Origin: Nymphaea colorata
Taxonomy: Eukaryota; Streptophyta; Magnoliopsida; Nymphaeales; Nymphaeaceae
Direction: 5' to 3'
Length of the DNA: 64,000 nucleotides
Assembly: GCF_008831285.2 (NCBI RefSeq)
Contig: NC_045145.1
Span: 23,870,802 to 23,934,801, forward strand
The notes beneath the pieces are model-generated. The model saw nothing but the letters and a program-made list of their open reading frames with translations, had not been told where the DNA came from and searched no databases. Positions 31,086 through 43,397 of this stretch are shown here, piece after piece. The position numbers and the translations under genes are program-made. Positions within the stretch are counted from its first letter, which is position 1. Every line of letters starts with the position of its first letter.

Positions 31086-32144
31086 TCCATAGCAAGCATT
31101 CTGTCCTCGATTTTATAGTTGTAGAACAAAAACGATTGAATGGAATAATGAACTGTTCATGTACTTCTTTTCTGCCTCCCCATATCTCTTTCTATGCTGT
31201 TGCGGGCTGCTTTTTGATTAAGTACAAAGGCGACAAAGGAAACCGGTGGACAGACTAAGAAGATAGTTGAAAGGAAAAAGCAAAAACCTCCCACAATTTG
31301 GACAGATTTAAAAAGAAAAGAGTATTGGAAAGGAAGTCAATAATGAAAAAGATTGTCTCCCTGATATGGCTTTCTATGTCTATCAGGCTGAGTAATGTCC
31401 ACTTTTGAAACTCCTCAATTCTGAAATATCAACAGAGGGGGAGTACATGAACTGTTCATTATTCCATTTATTCATTTCTATTCTGCAACCATAACAACCT
31501 TGGCTGAATGCTGGCTACAGAGAATCAACAGAGAATAGATACTGAACTGCAGAAGAAAGTATGGTGATCAGCCATACAAAAATAATACAAATTGGTAGTT
31601 CTCTTGGCGCTATTGTTTGATTGTTGTATTATTGAAGATTGCTTTCATTCTTTCATGCAATTGCCCATTTTCTTCATCCTATCTTGAGTGACAACCCTTC
31701 CATCACAAGCCAGGTAAAAACCAACAAATTTTTTGTGGAGCTGAATAGTTCCAAAAATATTTTCCATGACTGAATCCAGGATCGAATATTGATCAATCAT
31801 CCTTAGAGCTGCACTCTAACAGATCCAGATTCGATTTTAGGACCGGGCCTCCTCAACAATTTCAGGTTTTGCTCCCTCCCTCGGATGCAAGCTGGTATAA
31901 TACCACCATTTCTTTATTTAATTGTTGGAATATTCTTTCATTCTTTGAACTTTGATTTTGAGATTGGGAAATTTACTTTATGAGTAATTGAACAAATCCT
32001 TTTCTTTTTAGAATTAAAGAACATGAAGTGGGTTTGAGAAGTCAATCACTTTAATGGCTCGTTAGTGGGATAAATGATGCATGGGGAAAATTATTTCCAT
32101 GTAAAATGATGCCACTTTAGTCTTATGGACATGTTAAACTTTCT
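31086..32144. other. Unassigned flank between G1 and G2
   Basis: No gene or repeat is recognised. The ORF at 31040-31258 straddles segment D and has no known motif. Confidence 0.4.
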
Positions 32145-32193
32145 AGACTTTTTATTTATCTTTCAAGTTAAATGTCTTCTCCTATAAATTTCT

Positions 32194-32244
<51 letters not shown>

Positions 32245-33166
32245 TCTTGTATTCCTTTCCCTCTAAAATCTCTTTTTCTCTTCTAATCAATACCCTTTTT
32301 TATATAAACTTTCATATAGGTGTATGTGTGACAATATGTACACTTATATATGCATTTCTCTAAAATCTCTCCCTCTCTCTCTGTCTTTCTTTGTATGAGA
32401 GTATTTCAACATTTGCATTCTTTTGAACATTCTCTCATGATCCTTCTATATGCCGACTTTATCAAGATCAAAGTTCAAGTATTGATCCAATATTGGAATC
32501 ATGTTTAATGGTCTACAATCCCAATCCAATTTCAAAAACTTTTCTTTTTTTATAAAATATTTATAATAACTATAAGAACAAAAACCTTATATGTATGTTG
32601 TGGTAGGAATGCCTTAGATGAATGTTGTTGTATGAATGTTTTATTCTCCTTTAATCATATAGGATCAATGCATTCATACATTCACTCTCACTTGAAGTCA
32701 CTTATGACCACAAGCACCTCTCTAATAGAATTTAAGCAAGATGAGATGAAACTCTAACTAGGTGGTAGCCGAATTATAGCAAAATTTCAAACCTGCTAAG
32801 AGTCTTAAGAGAACACTAAAGTGATTTCAAAAAGAGATCTCCAAAGTTTTCCAAACATTTGTAAAGAATGTCTCAAAATCACAATATTTTGCACTCTCAA
32901 AAGATTCTTCAAAACTTTCTCCAAATCTTCAAACATGAAGTCTTCAACATTTTTAAACACTACACCGCATATAGAGTGAAGAGATGTTTAAGCTAAAATG
33001 AATTTTATCAATAATAAACCATAGCCCTATGATTGATTACCCCTGGTAAGGCATCGGGAATGGTAGATCCTCGTATCGATGGGTGAGTCCCTTTCTCTCT
33101 TATTTTCAAATAAAAATCTCATTTTTCTGGAGCACTCCAAATACCAAAAATTTGGGGATGCGAAAA
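32145..33166 (+). repeat. G2 left LTR, 3' part only
   Basis: It matches LTR2 from about 29.48 kb ('caagttaaatgtcttc') to its end at 'tttggggatgcgaaa'. It includes a (TA)n(TG)n(TA)n microsatellite at 32197-32244. U3 and the TATA box are absent, so the element has no 5' promoter. Confidence 0.85.
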
Positions 33167-33168
33167 GA

Positions 33169-33185
33169 TGGCGACCGTGATGGTA
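33169..33185 (+). promoter_or_regulatory. Primer-binding-site-like sequence of G2
   Basis: TGGCGACCGTGATGG begins 2-3 bp after the LTR end and starts with the TGG that pairs with a tRNA CCA end. Ogre elements are reported to use tRNA-Arg; I could not check the match to a specific plant tRNA-Arg. Confidence 0.65.
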
Positions 33186-33959
33186 CCCGTCATTGTTTGG
33201 CTATGATTATAATTGATGCATTTCCACAAACTTGAACATCTCATATATTGCCAATGATAAAGCATGTCACCTATTTTGGCCTTGACCCCATTGACATTTC
33301 ATTGCATTGCTTGGTGATTGTGTTTTTGCACATAAGACTAATTGAGTTGGATCAATCATGTTCACTTAGATCTAGTATCGAATACAACCCTCTGCAATTT
33401 AAGAGTTGTTTGAAAACAATGTTTGCTCTTTTATTTATTTTAATCATCATCTTAGGCAACACTGCATTAGAGACAACTCATTTTACATGTTTTCTCATAT
33501 TTCAAAATTTCTCATACCTATTTGTCCCGGTCATCATATTGTGGGGCTTGGTCTTAAGTGATAGCACAAGACTAAACCTTACAACTAGACTACACCTTGG
33601 GCGGGAAAGTCCATTTGTTAGTACCATCAGTGGTAATTTGTGGTATATCGACGAGTGACCAAGAAGAAGTTGATGAACCCTACCCTTAGTTGCCTAAGAA
33701 AGAATCTATGTTTGTACTAAGCTATTTGGCTAAAGTATATAAGCATAATGCGACATTGGATTATCGTAACACAAAATTATCTCAATTAGGTCCCTATACC
33801 CATTTTTCTACAAAAAATATTTCAAATAACGTATGGATGTACATAAAACCTTATGTGATGCTTTACAACCTTATTATGTACCTCTACTTCATACTGTCTT
33901 TGTCAACCTAGTCAATCTTCTTTTAATCTAATCTCTACCCTTCAGAGTCATCATTCAAG
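33186..33959 (+). other. G2 leader between PBS and ORF1
   Basis: It contains a 136-codon frame (33248-33658) rich in Leu, Ile and Phe with no family motif. G1 and G3 lack this region, so conservation cannot be judged. It is most likely untranslated leader. Confidence 0.4.
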
Positions 33960-35170
33960 ATGTATTCTTTTCAACACAGTGTCACATTCGATTATTATCA
34001 CATCCTCTTTGGGGAAGGTCCTGAATGTTCTCCTTATTTCTCTCTTGAGTCTAAACCTTTGGCACCTGAACGGTATCGGTCTTGGCATCCTACCTTCTCT
34101 CGAATGTTTCCTTCATACTTTGAAGAATGTGGGCTAGAGACAGTGGCAGCTGGAGGAATGCAAACAGTAGACGAAAATTTATTGCACACAATTGCCGAGC
34201 GATGGAACCCAAGGACCTCCTTTTTTGGTTTCCATGGGGAGAAATGACAATATTATTAGATGAATTTACCAAAGTACTAGACCTCCCCACTCTGACTTGT
34301 GACCCAAATGATCCATTGAAGAAACAATTGCTCATGAACTTGACTAAGGTTAATGCAAATGACCTGGTACCCCACTTTACTGGACAAAAAACTTGACCCC
34401 TAGTGGAAAATCATGACAGCCAAAGCATCAACCTGAAAAATTTGTATGAAGAATTTGGCGTCTATGTTGAACCTTCCACCCTACCTCGAAAAGCCATAAG
34501 AAGAATCAAATATTGTATGATGCTTTGCATAGTTGGAGTGACCCTTTTTACTGATGGAAGTGACCTCCTAGATGTGTGTATTGCCCAACTTTTTCGAATA
34601 TGGAGGCATAGTGGGACCTGACACTTGTCAGTAGCAATGACAACCTTAGCTTTTTTCTATCGAGGACTCACTCGCTTCACCATTGGAGATATCGACTTCA
34701 TAGAAAGATGCACATATGCTTTGCAATTATGGTTCCTCAAGCATGTGGGCCCTGAGCCAACCTATTTAGAAACACTGATGGAGCATTGACTGTCTTGGAG
34801 AAATACAACTGTTTGATTGACCAGTTAAATGAAGATCAAATCATTTGGGACTATCGTGATCATCTTCAGGGTCTGCCTCGATACACTCACCATCAACATG
34901 GGCGTCCCACACTTTTGGGCTCTTACTTCATAGTTTATTATTGTGCTGATAAATGTATGTGACAATTCTCTCAAAGGCAGAAAATGGTTTCTATGCATGC
35001 ACCATTTGGAGCTATTCAAGAATTCGACCTCAGCTCTCCTCAATAGGCAGCATTGTTTGCAGTGGCTCGACAAGAATGGAAGAAACAAATATTATACACT
35101 TAGATCGCAGGCCTAGTGGTAAAGAAGTAATATACCATGTGGTGGGATGCCAACCGACTACCATCCATCC
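33960..35170 (+). pseudogene. G2 ORF1 with plant mobile domain (PMD)
   Basis: It begins M-Y-S-F-Q-H. In the shifted frame at 34127-34396 it has the PMD-like signature E-R-W-N-P (other frame) then F-P-W-G-E-M-T-I-L-L-D-E-F and V-L-D-L-P-T-L. Third and fourth frames continue with I-G-V-T-L-F and L-A-F-F-Y-R-G-L-T-R-F-T-I-G-D, shared with G1. PMD proteins occur both as host genes and inside Tat/Ogre and other transposons. At least three frameshifts and many later stops inactivate it. Its function in the element cycle is unknown. Confidence 0.7.
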
Positions 35171-35339
35171 TTCCTTAAAAGTTTACATTGTCAATCATAT
35201 ACTCCTTATGTCGTCTTCAGTCGTTGTCATGTTTGTTAGTATTTTCTTTGGATGTAACTTTTTAAAACTCTTAGTGCAATATGAACCTTCATTTTATCGT
35301 CATTTCATTCTAATGACTCTTTGTTTTCCTGTCTCACAA

Positions 35340-36140
35340 GGTGAATACTTGAAAGCCAACAAGATGGTTGAAACCAGGTCGCAAGCTAAGCAGGCTCCTC
35401 AAAATGAGGCTTCATCTTCCAATCTTAGGCCAGAAACACTTGGCCTCTCAGCAATTGAGCCAGAAGGCTACCATATGTTCTGATTGTTTATGGAGCGATT
35501 TATGAGGGAGCAAGAAGAACAAAAGGCCTTGATGATGGCTCCAGAACTAGAAAACGAAAAAGCTATCAAGCAAAAGAGAAAGAAGAAAAACAATAAATCT
35601 TCTCCTACAGATCAAGATGAAGATCATATGGGCTCAGATTCAACAACTAGTAAGGAGGAAAAACCCGTGTTGCTTCCTCTCTATAAGAAAAAGACAACAA
35701 AGAGAAACAAGAAGGGAAAAGAAATTATGATGAAAAGCAACTCTCCTAGCCCTGTCACCACCGAAAGTTTGGAGGAGAAACCTAAAAGAAAGAGAAAGTC
35801 TACCAAAAGAGGTAAAAAGACAAGGACGTACATCCCCAGCAGTAGGTTAGATAGTGAAAGTTCTGTAGAAAAATTAAAAAGATCAAGGACAAGAAGAAAA
35901 GACCAAGCCAAAATTAGTCGAAAGATTTGAACAAAATGCTCCCCTGGCTCCAACCCTCAATACCATTTGTAGTCTCCATAAGAGAAAAAGCTCGAGAATT
36001 CATCTAAAAATAGAGAATTGAATGCAACATGATGAAGTAGCCCATTTCTAAAACACAAGCTCTATCTCTCATCAGGAAAAATCTTGCCCAGCCCTTAAAA
36101 AGTCTTATCCGCAACGCCTCGATCAAGACCTTTGCTGAGT
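35340..36140 (+). pseudogene. G2 gag, capsid largely deleted
   Basis: It carries K-A-N-K-M-V-E-T-R-S and a long Lys/Arg/Ser-rich tract in 35484-35930. It then jumps from the point matching G1 at about 19.50 kb to that at about 19.87 kb ('gtcgaaagatttga'), removing most of the capsid. Downstream it follows G1 again with frame changes. Confidence 0.7.
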
Positions 36141-36499
36141 TGATTGAACAAGCAAATTGAATAGAGGAACGAATTGAGGAGGGTGATTTAGACGGAATCA
36201 TTGCTCCAAAGTACAAGGAAGAGGGTATGAAAGGAGGAAGGACACAGTTGTCTGCACACTTCATAGCTAATGTTGGCATTCGAAAGGACAACAACAACTA
36301 TAAGCATGACAAGGAATCAGTCTCAAGAAGAAAATGTAGTTTCCCAAAGGCAATGACGAAAGAAAAAACAAATACCCAAGCTGGAGTTATCACAAAAAAT
36401 TTACTCCTCTCAGTCAGTCTCGTGAGAAGATCCTACAATATCTCCTTGCCAAAGAAACCATCGTCTTGCAAAAAATGTTAGAGCCTCCGAAAATGATGG

Positions 36500-36728
36500 G
36501 AGAAAATAAAAAAAATTGTGTAAGTTTCATCGGGACCTTGGTCATGACACTGAGGATTGTTTTGTCCTTAAAAACATTCTCCAAGATTTCATGAACAAGG
36601 ATCTCAAGATTGGTGATGATAGCATCCCTTTGGTGTTGAGGAATCTATTTCCTGACCATGGGAAGGCGGCAATGGCCATTATTACCACAGGCACTCTACT
36701 CCCATATCATCCACAGGAGCACATCTGA
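36500..36728 (+). pseudogene. G2 zinc-knuckle-like segment
   Basis: It encodes C-K-F-H-R-D-L-G-H-D-T-E-D-C-F-V-L followed by L-R-N-L-F-P-D-H-G, as in G1 20443-20643. The frame is open for 70 codons. Confidence 0.75.
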
Positions 36729-36758
36729 CCTTGTGATGGAAGTAGTTTACATAAAGTC

Positions 36759-37330
36759 ATGATGACAGATCAATGTAAGAAACCTTTGTATTTTATTGCT
36801 ATGATGAGTAGCAAGACGGAAAGTTCAACAAAAAAACTTCCCATAATCCCAAAGACTTTTATCCTAAAAAGCAGCGATGATAAATCATCAGATGACTTTT
36901 CGGATGGAGATTCATGCTACTTGGGTGAGGTCCTCCCCTTGGAAGAGCATAGGGTTGAGGAAGAGTGGATTCAGGCATTGATGGACCAATCAATTACCTT
37001 TTAAAAAAACACCTCTTAAAATGGGGTTATTATCATGAAGAGGCTCTTTACATCGTCATCTAGGTCAATGGGATGACTATGCCACATGTATTGATCGATG
37101 GAGAAAGTGGCTCAAATATTTGTCCCGATCTCACGGCCAAAGCTTTGAGATTTTGTGAAGAGAAATATCATTTTGATAATATCAAGATCTACAGATGCAA
37201 TGGTCGAGGCATGAACAGAAAAGGTACCCTTGAGATGAACATGATCATTCAAAACACCAATCATCGCATTGTATTCCATGTGGTGGATGTACCACCATCA
37301 TATATCTTGCTCTTGGGATGACTTTGGATC
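36759..37330 (+). pseudogene. G2 aspartic protease region
   Basis: After a linker ORF (36759-37004) the protease frame shows M-P-H-V-L-I-D-G-E-S-G-S-N-I-C-P with the catalytic Asp in place. It ends F-H-V-V-D-V-P-P-S-Y-I-L-L-L-G, just before a stop where the family has G-R-P-W-I-H. The core is in one frame and is the best-preserved protease of the three elements. Confidence 0.78.
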
Positions 37331-38104
37331 CACCAAGTACGAGGGATCCAATCCACTCTTCATTAGTGCCTCAAATGGAATTTCGGCTCACCAGTCATCA
37401 CCATACGTGCTAAGGATCTGGCCGAAGGGTTCTGAGTTGGTGGATGTACCCACCATAAGAACAAGAAATGATAGACCTTTGGAAGAATGGATGCAAAACA
37501 TGGAGTAGGTGAATTATCTCGAAGTGACCATACTATTTCAAGTAATCGTGCAAGTTACCAAGAACACCCCTTGTATGTTCGTTTCATAAAAAACCCGAAG
37601 GGATTTTAGTTGCTTCTAAAAAGTGGCTATCGTCTATTCACTAACCTCGGAAAGGATGAAAATGGCATCGTGCAGCTGATTAGTATCCATTTTCAGATGA
37701 ATACCAGGGGACTGAGATATCATTAAGAAATTTGAAAAAGATCTTGTGGGATGATAGTGTTCACCTTTGTTTCAAATCCTCCCATGAATTTTGTAATCTT
37801 GTACTTCTTTGGAAGTTCTTTTTGTCTGGTCCTATGAGAGGACCCCTCTATGAACTAAGAACTTCATTTTGATATGCAATGCAAAGTAATCTTTTGTTAT
37901 CAATTTTAATTTTATTCATTTTTTCATTTATCCTCCTCTTTACAAGATGTCAGAATTCAACATGTCTCAATTTCTTCTTTTTCCTTGGAAGTCCCCCAGA
38001 AAGCATTTGCCAAACCAGCAGTCAGGAAAATTGAATCCATGACAATACTCGAGTCAGAGTTACCATAATTCACTCAGATTCAGAAACAAGAACATCCATC
38101 ATCT

Positions 38105-39130
38105 ATGGTTAATGATCCAATTGAAGAGATTAATATTGGAACTAGCGAGGACCCTAAAATCCTTCAAATTGATACTAGTTTGTCAGTAAACGAGAAGAAA
38201 AGATTTGTTCATTTTCTTATAAGTAACCAAGAAGCTTTTGCTTGGACTTATGAAGATATGTCAGGCTTAGACCCACAGTTGGTTGAACATCATTTGCCTT
38301 TAAATCCTAATTGCAAGCCAGTTAAGCAAAAGTTGTGCAAGCTTAATCCTCGACTGGAAGGGCCTGTAAAAGAAGGATTAGAAGACCTGCTAAGGCAAAA
38401 TTCATTCGTGCCATCGATTACCTAGAGTGGTTGGCCAATATCGTGGTGGTCTCATAGAAAAATGGCAAAGTCAGATCATGCATCGACATTCGAGACTTGA
38501 ACAAAACCACACCAAAAGATGATTATCCACTTCCAAACATTGATTTGTTGGTGGACAATACTACAGGCCATGTCATGTTCTCTTTTATGGATGAATATTC
38601 TGGATATAACCAAATCAAACTAGCAGTCAAAGATCAACCTAAGACCGTTTTTACTACACCCTGGGCACTTTCTTTTACATGGTGATATCATTTGGGTTGA
38701 AGAATGCTGGAGCAACTTATCAAAGAGCTATAACCGCCGTCTTTCATGAACAGATGCATAAAATCATGGATGCATATATCGATGACATATTGATTAAATC
38801 TAAAGCAAGAGAAGACCACATTGAAACTCTCGCCTAGGTGTTTGAGAGACTGTTATAGTACAAGCTTCGTTTGAATCCTCAAAAATGTGTATTTGGGGTT
38901 GAATCAAGCAAAGTTTTAGGCTTCATGGTCAGTAAAAGGGGGATCAAGATGAATCTTACCAAAGCTAAAGCAATCATCGATATGCCGCCACCTACCAATA
39001 TCAAGGAACTTCAAAGTTTGTGTGGGTGAATCCAGTCTATCAAACGATTCATTTCCATTCTGGCCTTGAGATGCGAACCATTCAACCAGCTACTGAGAAA
39101 AATTGCCAAGTTTGAATGGGGTTTTGAATG
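38105..39130 (+). pseudogene. G2 reverse transcriptase
   Basis: It starts with W-T-Y-E-D-M-S-G-L-D-P and K-P-V-K-Q-K-L-C-K-L-N-P. It continues D-D-Y-P-L-P-N-I-D and M-F-S-F-M-D-E-Y-S-G-Y, and has an intact A-Y-I-D-D-I-L-I-K-S catalytic box and V-L-G-F-M-V-S-K-R-G-I. Stops at several points (for example in 'C-G-stop-I-Q-S-I') inactivate it. It is more complete than the G1 copy. Confidence 0.87.
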
Positions 39131-39560
39131 CTAACAATCATTCAAAAGGATCAAGAAATACCTTCTAAATCTGCCAACTCTAAAGCCTCCAGTGTTGGGT
39201 AGACCATTGCTGCTTTACATCACAGTGAATGAGTCAGCATGTGGTGGCTAGTCACATCGAGATCTCAATTTATTACATTAGCAAAACTTTTGTCCAATAC
39301 GAGAAGAAGTACTCTCTAATAGAGAAAACTTGAATAGCATTGATTTGGATGTGTCAGAAGTTGAGACATTATTTATTAGCTTGTGAGGTCAAGATACTAT
39401 CCAAGCTAAATCCTCTTAAATACATCTTGGAATAGCCATTTCTTAATGGACACATTGCCAAGTGGCAAGTTTTGCTAATGCAATATGATCTTGAATATGT
39501 GTCCCAAAAGTTTATCAAAGGACAAACAATTGTGGATTAATTAGCAAACTTTCTCCAATA
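39131..39560 (+). pseudogene. G2 RNase H (first)
   Basis: Homologous to G1 23.50-23.96 kb, with 'tattacattagcaaaacttt' and the later Y-D-L-E-Y-V-S block. A short deletion removes the 'cactttttggcacaa' region near 39250. Confidence 0.75.
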
Positions 39561-39633
39561 CGAGGAAATCAGAACGAATGATGAGTTCCTAGATGAGCAT
39601 GTACTAAGATTGAGAACTGTTTTGATATGAAGG

Positions 39634-40074
39634 ATGTACTTTGATGGATCCAGGAATGTGATGGGAGCAGGAATAGGCATCCTACTCTTCACTCGAGAAG
39701 ATGAAATGATCCCATACTCTTTAAAGCTCGACTTTCCATGTACCCATAACATGGCTGAATATGAAGCTCTCATGCAAGGACTTCGTTTTTTATTGAGTTT
39801 TCAAGTGAAAAGGGTGCATGTCTTTGGCGACTCTCAACTTATCATAAACCAAGTGAATGGAGAATGGGAAGTCAAGGATGAGAAGTTTGTGCCATATAAA
39901 GAAATTGCCACTTCCTTGATCCGTCAGTTTGAAGAACTGCAACTGGCTCACATAAAGAGAGAATGTAGCCTTATTACCGATGGCCTCGCAAGCCTATGGT
40001 CGACCATCTCGTTTCGAACCAATGAAGCAATCCATTCTTTTGAGATTGGTAGGTTAGAACACCATGCTTTTTGA
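39634..40074 (+). pseudogene. G2 second RNase H (aRNH)
   Basis: The frame is open over 146 codons with M-Y-F-D-G-S-R-N-V-M-G-A-G-I-G-I-L, N-M-A-E-Y-E-A-L-M-Q-G-L and F-G-D-S-Q-L-I-I-N-Q-V-N-G-E-W. The Asp, Glu and Asp residues expected of type I RNase H are all present. It is the least damaged domain in the window and confirms the Tat lineage. Confidence 0.88.
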
Positions 40075-40194
40075 AGCAGTGAGGCATGTTCATTATATCC
40101 AAGAGGGGAATGCACCTTGGTATCAAGACATCAAAAGATACATTGAAAGCGAAGAATTCCCAACTGGAATGCCAAAAAACGAACAAAAGACAAT

Positions 40195-40900
40195 TCAACG
40201 TATGTCAACAAGGTACTTTATTCTTGCAGGGGTGCTATAAAGATGTGGGTAAAAGTCATCACACTTTGAATGGTAGAAGGGCGTCATGCAGTGTCCTTCA
40301 TTCATAAAAATCTTCTTTGCAGATTTAGAGTCCCTCATGATATAGTATCTGACAACGAGACTCATTTAAAAAATGAAAAGATGAAACAGTTGTGCAGAAA
40401 ATACCACATCATTCACCATTTTTCAGCTCCTTACTACTCCCAAGGTAATGGATAGGTAAAGGCCACCAATAAGATCCTGATTTGCATCCTGGAAGAGACA
40501 ATAGAAATCGGAAGAGACTGGTGGCACGAAAAGATGCATCACGCTCTGTGGGCATATCGCACCACAATGAGAACTCCATCAAGTGCTACTCCAGCAAAGC
40601 TAGTCTATGGAATGGAAGTGGTGCTGCCATTACATGTGTTGAAACCCGCTATGAAATTCGCTTCCCTCATAGAGCTTCCACTAAATCAATATCAGTAGAA
40701 AAGACTAATGCAGCTCGATTTGCTAGATGAAAAGAGGCTAAAAGCGACTCAGCACGTTGAAGCTTATCACCAAAGGGTAGCTAGACAATTTGCCAAGTCA
40801 GTTATCAAAAGATAGTTCAAAGTGAATGACTTGGTCCTACGATCGGTGGTATACCTCAGAGGACGACCACATGGTAAGTGGGCACCAAACTGGGAAGACC
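40195..40900 (+). pseudogene. G2 integrase, zinc finger and first Asp deleted
   Basis: After 'ggtgctataaagatgtgggt' the sequence skips about 360-370 bp that G1 and G3 have, which encode the HHCC finger and the first catalytic Asp. It resumes at 'aaaagtcatcacact'. Downstream F-R-V-P-H-D-I-V-S-D-N-E-T-H holds the second Asp. The C-terminal part is spread over two frames up to L-V-L-R-S-V-V-Y-L-R-G-R-P-H. It cannot be an active integrase. Confidence 0.83.
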
Positions 40901-41089
40901 CATCTGTTTCTAAAAAAGCCTTGCCCCGTAATTCATACCAACCGATTGATGCTGATGGGGTGGAACTTGCCGATCCTCTTAATGCCTTTCACCTCAAGAA
41001 ATTTTATGCCTCGCCCTCTTGTATTCACTTTTCAATCAATGACAAATTTATGTTTTCGCATCCAATCTACCATTCAATCTGGATTCTTC

Positions 41090-43397
41090 CCAGCTCATAC
41101 GATCCCGTGCGACAAGGGAGATCTCGGCGCGCGATCGCTCATTCGACTGCGTGCATAGTGGTGTGCAGGGCGCTGCTGCGGTCTGTTCACTAACACACAC
41201 CTGGCGCGTGTCTATGGCTGAGCCAGGGCCTACAAACGGGTGTAGGCCAATTTCTTTGATAAAAACCACCTCCCAAGGGCAGTTTTAGGCTTGTTGGGTG
41301 GGCAATAGCCTTGCCCACACCCCAAAGGGGTGTTTGCAGGCTAATGGCTAATCTCATTTAGTCAAAACTTATTTTCTTTAAAAAAGAATTCAAAATTATT
41401 TAAAATTTGGATGAAAATGTTGGGAAATTAAAAAAAAAATCTAATTTTGACTATGGCTCCAAAATCATCTATAAATGTCCCTCATTTTCCTCATCTTGAG
41501 TAAGGAGCTAGCCTTTGGTTCTCTAGCAGTTTTTCACTTGAGGACTTAAAAATTTTAGTCATCTCCTTCCATTTCCCTCTTCCTCTTCCATCTTCACTCC
41601 CTCTCTCCTTCTCCAATGCTTGGGAGCAAGCTTCATCAAGTCACAACTCTCTTGGAGGCCACAACTTCACCATTTAGGAGCTTCAACTCAAGGAAGTCTA
41701 GGGTCATTTCAACCTAAAGTGTTCATCTTCCCCAAGTCATTCTCAATAGAGGTATGTAGTCAATATCTCACATCTTTCTTTTTTTATTCTTTTCTCTTCT
41801 TCCTCTCTCCATGGCCAAAGGGGTTAGCCCTCAATCTTTATTTTAGAGACAAGAGACTACGCTCAAGTGCACCGGGAGCATGAAAAGATGAGATGATTCT
41901 TCATTTCATGATTAAATCATATTCTCTCTTTCATTGAATATAGCATTGTTTTGGTTTCTTCATTTCCTTCATTCTTCATCTCCCCATGGCCATATAAGAT
42001 AGCCCTAAAATCTCTATGTTAGAGTCAAAACGCTATTCCGAAGTGCACCGGGAGCATGAAAATGTGAAGTGATATTTCATTTCATGCTTGAATCATGTTG
42101 TTTCGTTGCTTGAATATAGTCTTGTTTAGCTTCTCCCATTTTTCTCTCTAACTCATTTCCCCATGGCCATATAAGATAGCTTTAAAATCTCCATTGTGTA
42201 GTTAAAAAGCTATTCATGAGTGCACCGGGAGCATAGGAAGGTGATATGATATTTCATTTTATGATTAGATCATCCTCTTTTTTCTTAAATGTAACCTTGT
42301 TTTAGTTTCTTTCTTTCCTCTCTTCTTCATCTCCCCATGGCTGTATGAGATACTTCTCAATCTCTATCCTAGAGTTAGAAAGCTATGCTCAAGTGCATCG
42401 GGAGCATGGAAAGATGAGATGATATTTCATTTTATGATTAAATCATGTTCTCTTTTATTGAATATAACCTTGCTTTAGTTCTTTGTTTCCTCTCCTTTTC
42501 ATCTCCCCATGGCCATATGAGGTAGCTCCCAAACCTCTATTTTATAATCAAGGAGTTATGCTTGAGTGCACCGGCAGCATGAGAAGATGAGATGATATTT
42601 GCATTCTATGATAGAATATGTTATCACTATTACTTGAATATTGTTTTGTTTTGAAGATATTATTCATGCATAATTGTTTAATTTTTTTTCTATTCATATG
42701 TGAATGCACAGTGAGAATGAGAGTGTGGTTTGGGATTCTCTCTTCATTATTGTGTTGATTAATTTTTGTGGTTGGGGCTTGTCCAACCTTGGAAAAGCCC
42801 TCACGAATGTGTATATGTTAATATGCATTTGCATGTCATTTTGCGTTAGTTTTTTTTTAATCATCCCATTAGGAACCCTAATGAGCCCTTTACATACCCA
42901 ACGACAGAAGAAGCATATTCCCTTGCAACCAACCAAATAATAACATTCTAAGTCTATATAAATCATATTTTCCAATACCTTTTTTTTTATAAGCTTTCAT
43001 ATACGTGTATGTGTGATAATATGTACACGTATATATGCATTTCTGTAAAATCTCTCTCTCTCTTTCTATAAGAGTATTTCAACTTTTCCATTCTTTTAAA
43101 GATTTTTCTCTCATGATCCTTCTATATGCCGACTTTATCAAGACCAAAGTTCAAGTGATGACTCAATATTGGAATCATTTTTGATAGTCTACAACCCCAA
43201 TCCAATTTCAAAAACTTTTCTTTCTTTATAAAATATTTATGATAACTATAAGAACAAAAACCTTGGATGTATGTTGTGGTAGGAATGCCTTGAATGAATG
43301 TTGTGGTAGGAATGTTTTATTTTGTTCTGATCATATAGGATCAATGCATTCATACATTCACTCTCACTTGATATTACTTATGACCACAAGCACCTCT
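41090..43397 (+). repeat. G2 right LTR (LTR3), both ends truncated
   Basis: It joins the pol end directly to an inner point of the LTR, so the 3' UTR and roughly the first 0.55 kb of LTR are lost. It follows the family through the TATA-like site (41470) and the GC-rich U3, and stops at 'cacctctcc' before unrelated sequence. It carries five tandem ~175-bp units. Confidence 0.85.
41811..42640 (+). repeat. Five tandem ~175-bp units inside LTR3
   Basis: Units start with 'ccatggccatataagata' and include 'gagtgcaccgggagcatg' and 'tgatatttcatttta'. The ATGG start points are at 41811, 41986, 42163, 42337 and 42509, giving steps of 175, 177, 174 and 172 bp. LTR1, LTR2 and LTR4 carry only two units each. 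Confidence 0.9.

Larger units (their letters stand above)
32145..43397 (+). mobile_element. Tat/Ogre-type Ty3/gypsy retrotransposon G2
   Basis: Order: 5'-truncated left LTR, PBS-like site, leader, ORF1 with plant mobile domain, gag (capsid mostly deleted), zinc-knuckle segment, protease, RT, RNase H, aRNH, integrase with internal deletion, then a right LTR lacking its first part. The 3' UTR minisatellite is gone. It belongs to the same family as G1 and G3 and is inactive. Confidence 0.9.

Noticed and set aside
33248-33658. 136-aa Leu/Ile/Phe-rich ORF after the G2 PBS
   Set aside because: It lies in the leader before ORF1 and has no family motif. No second copy exists to test conservation. 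Kept only as leader.
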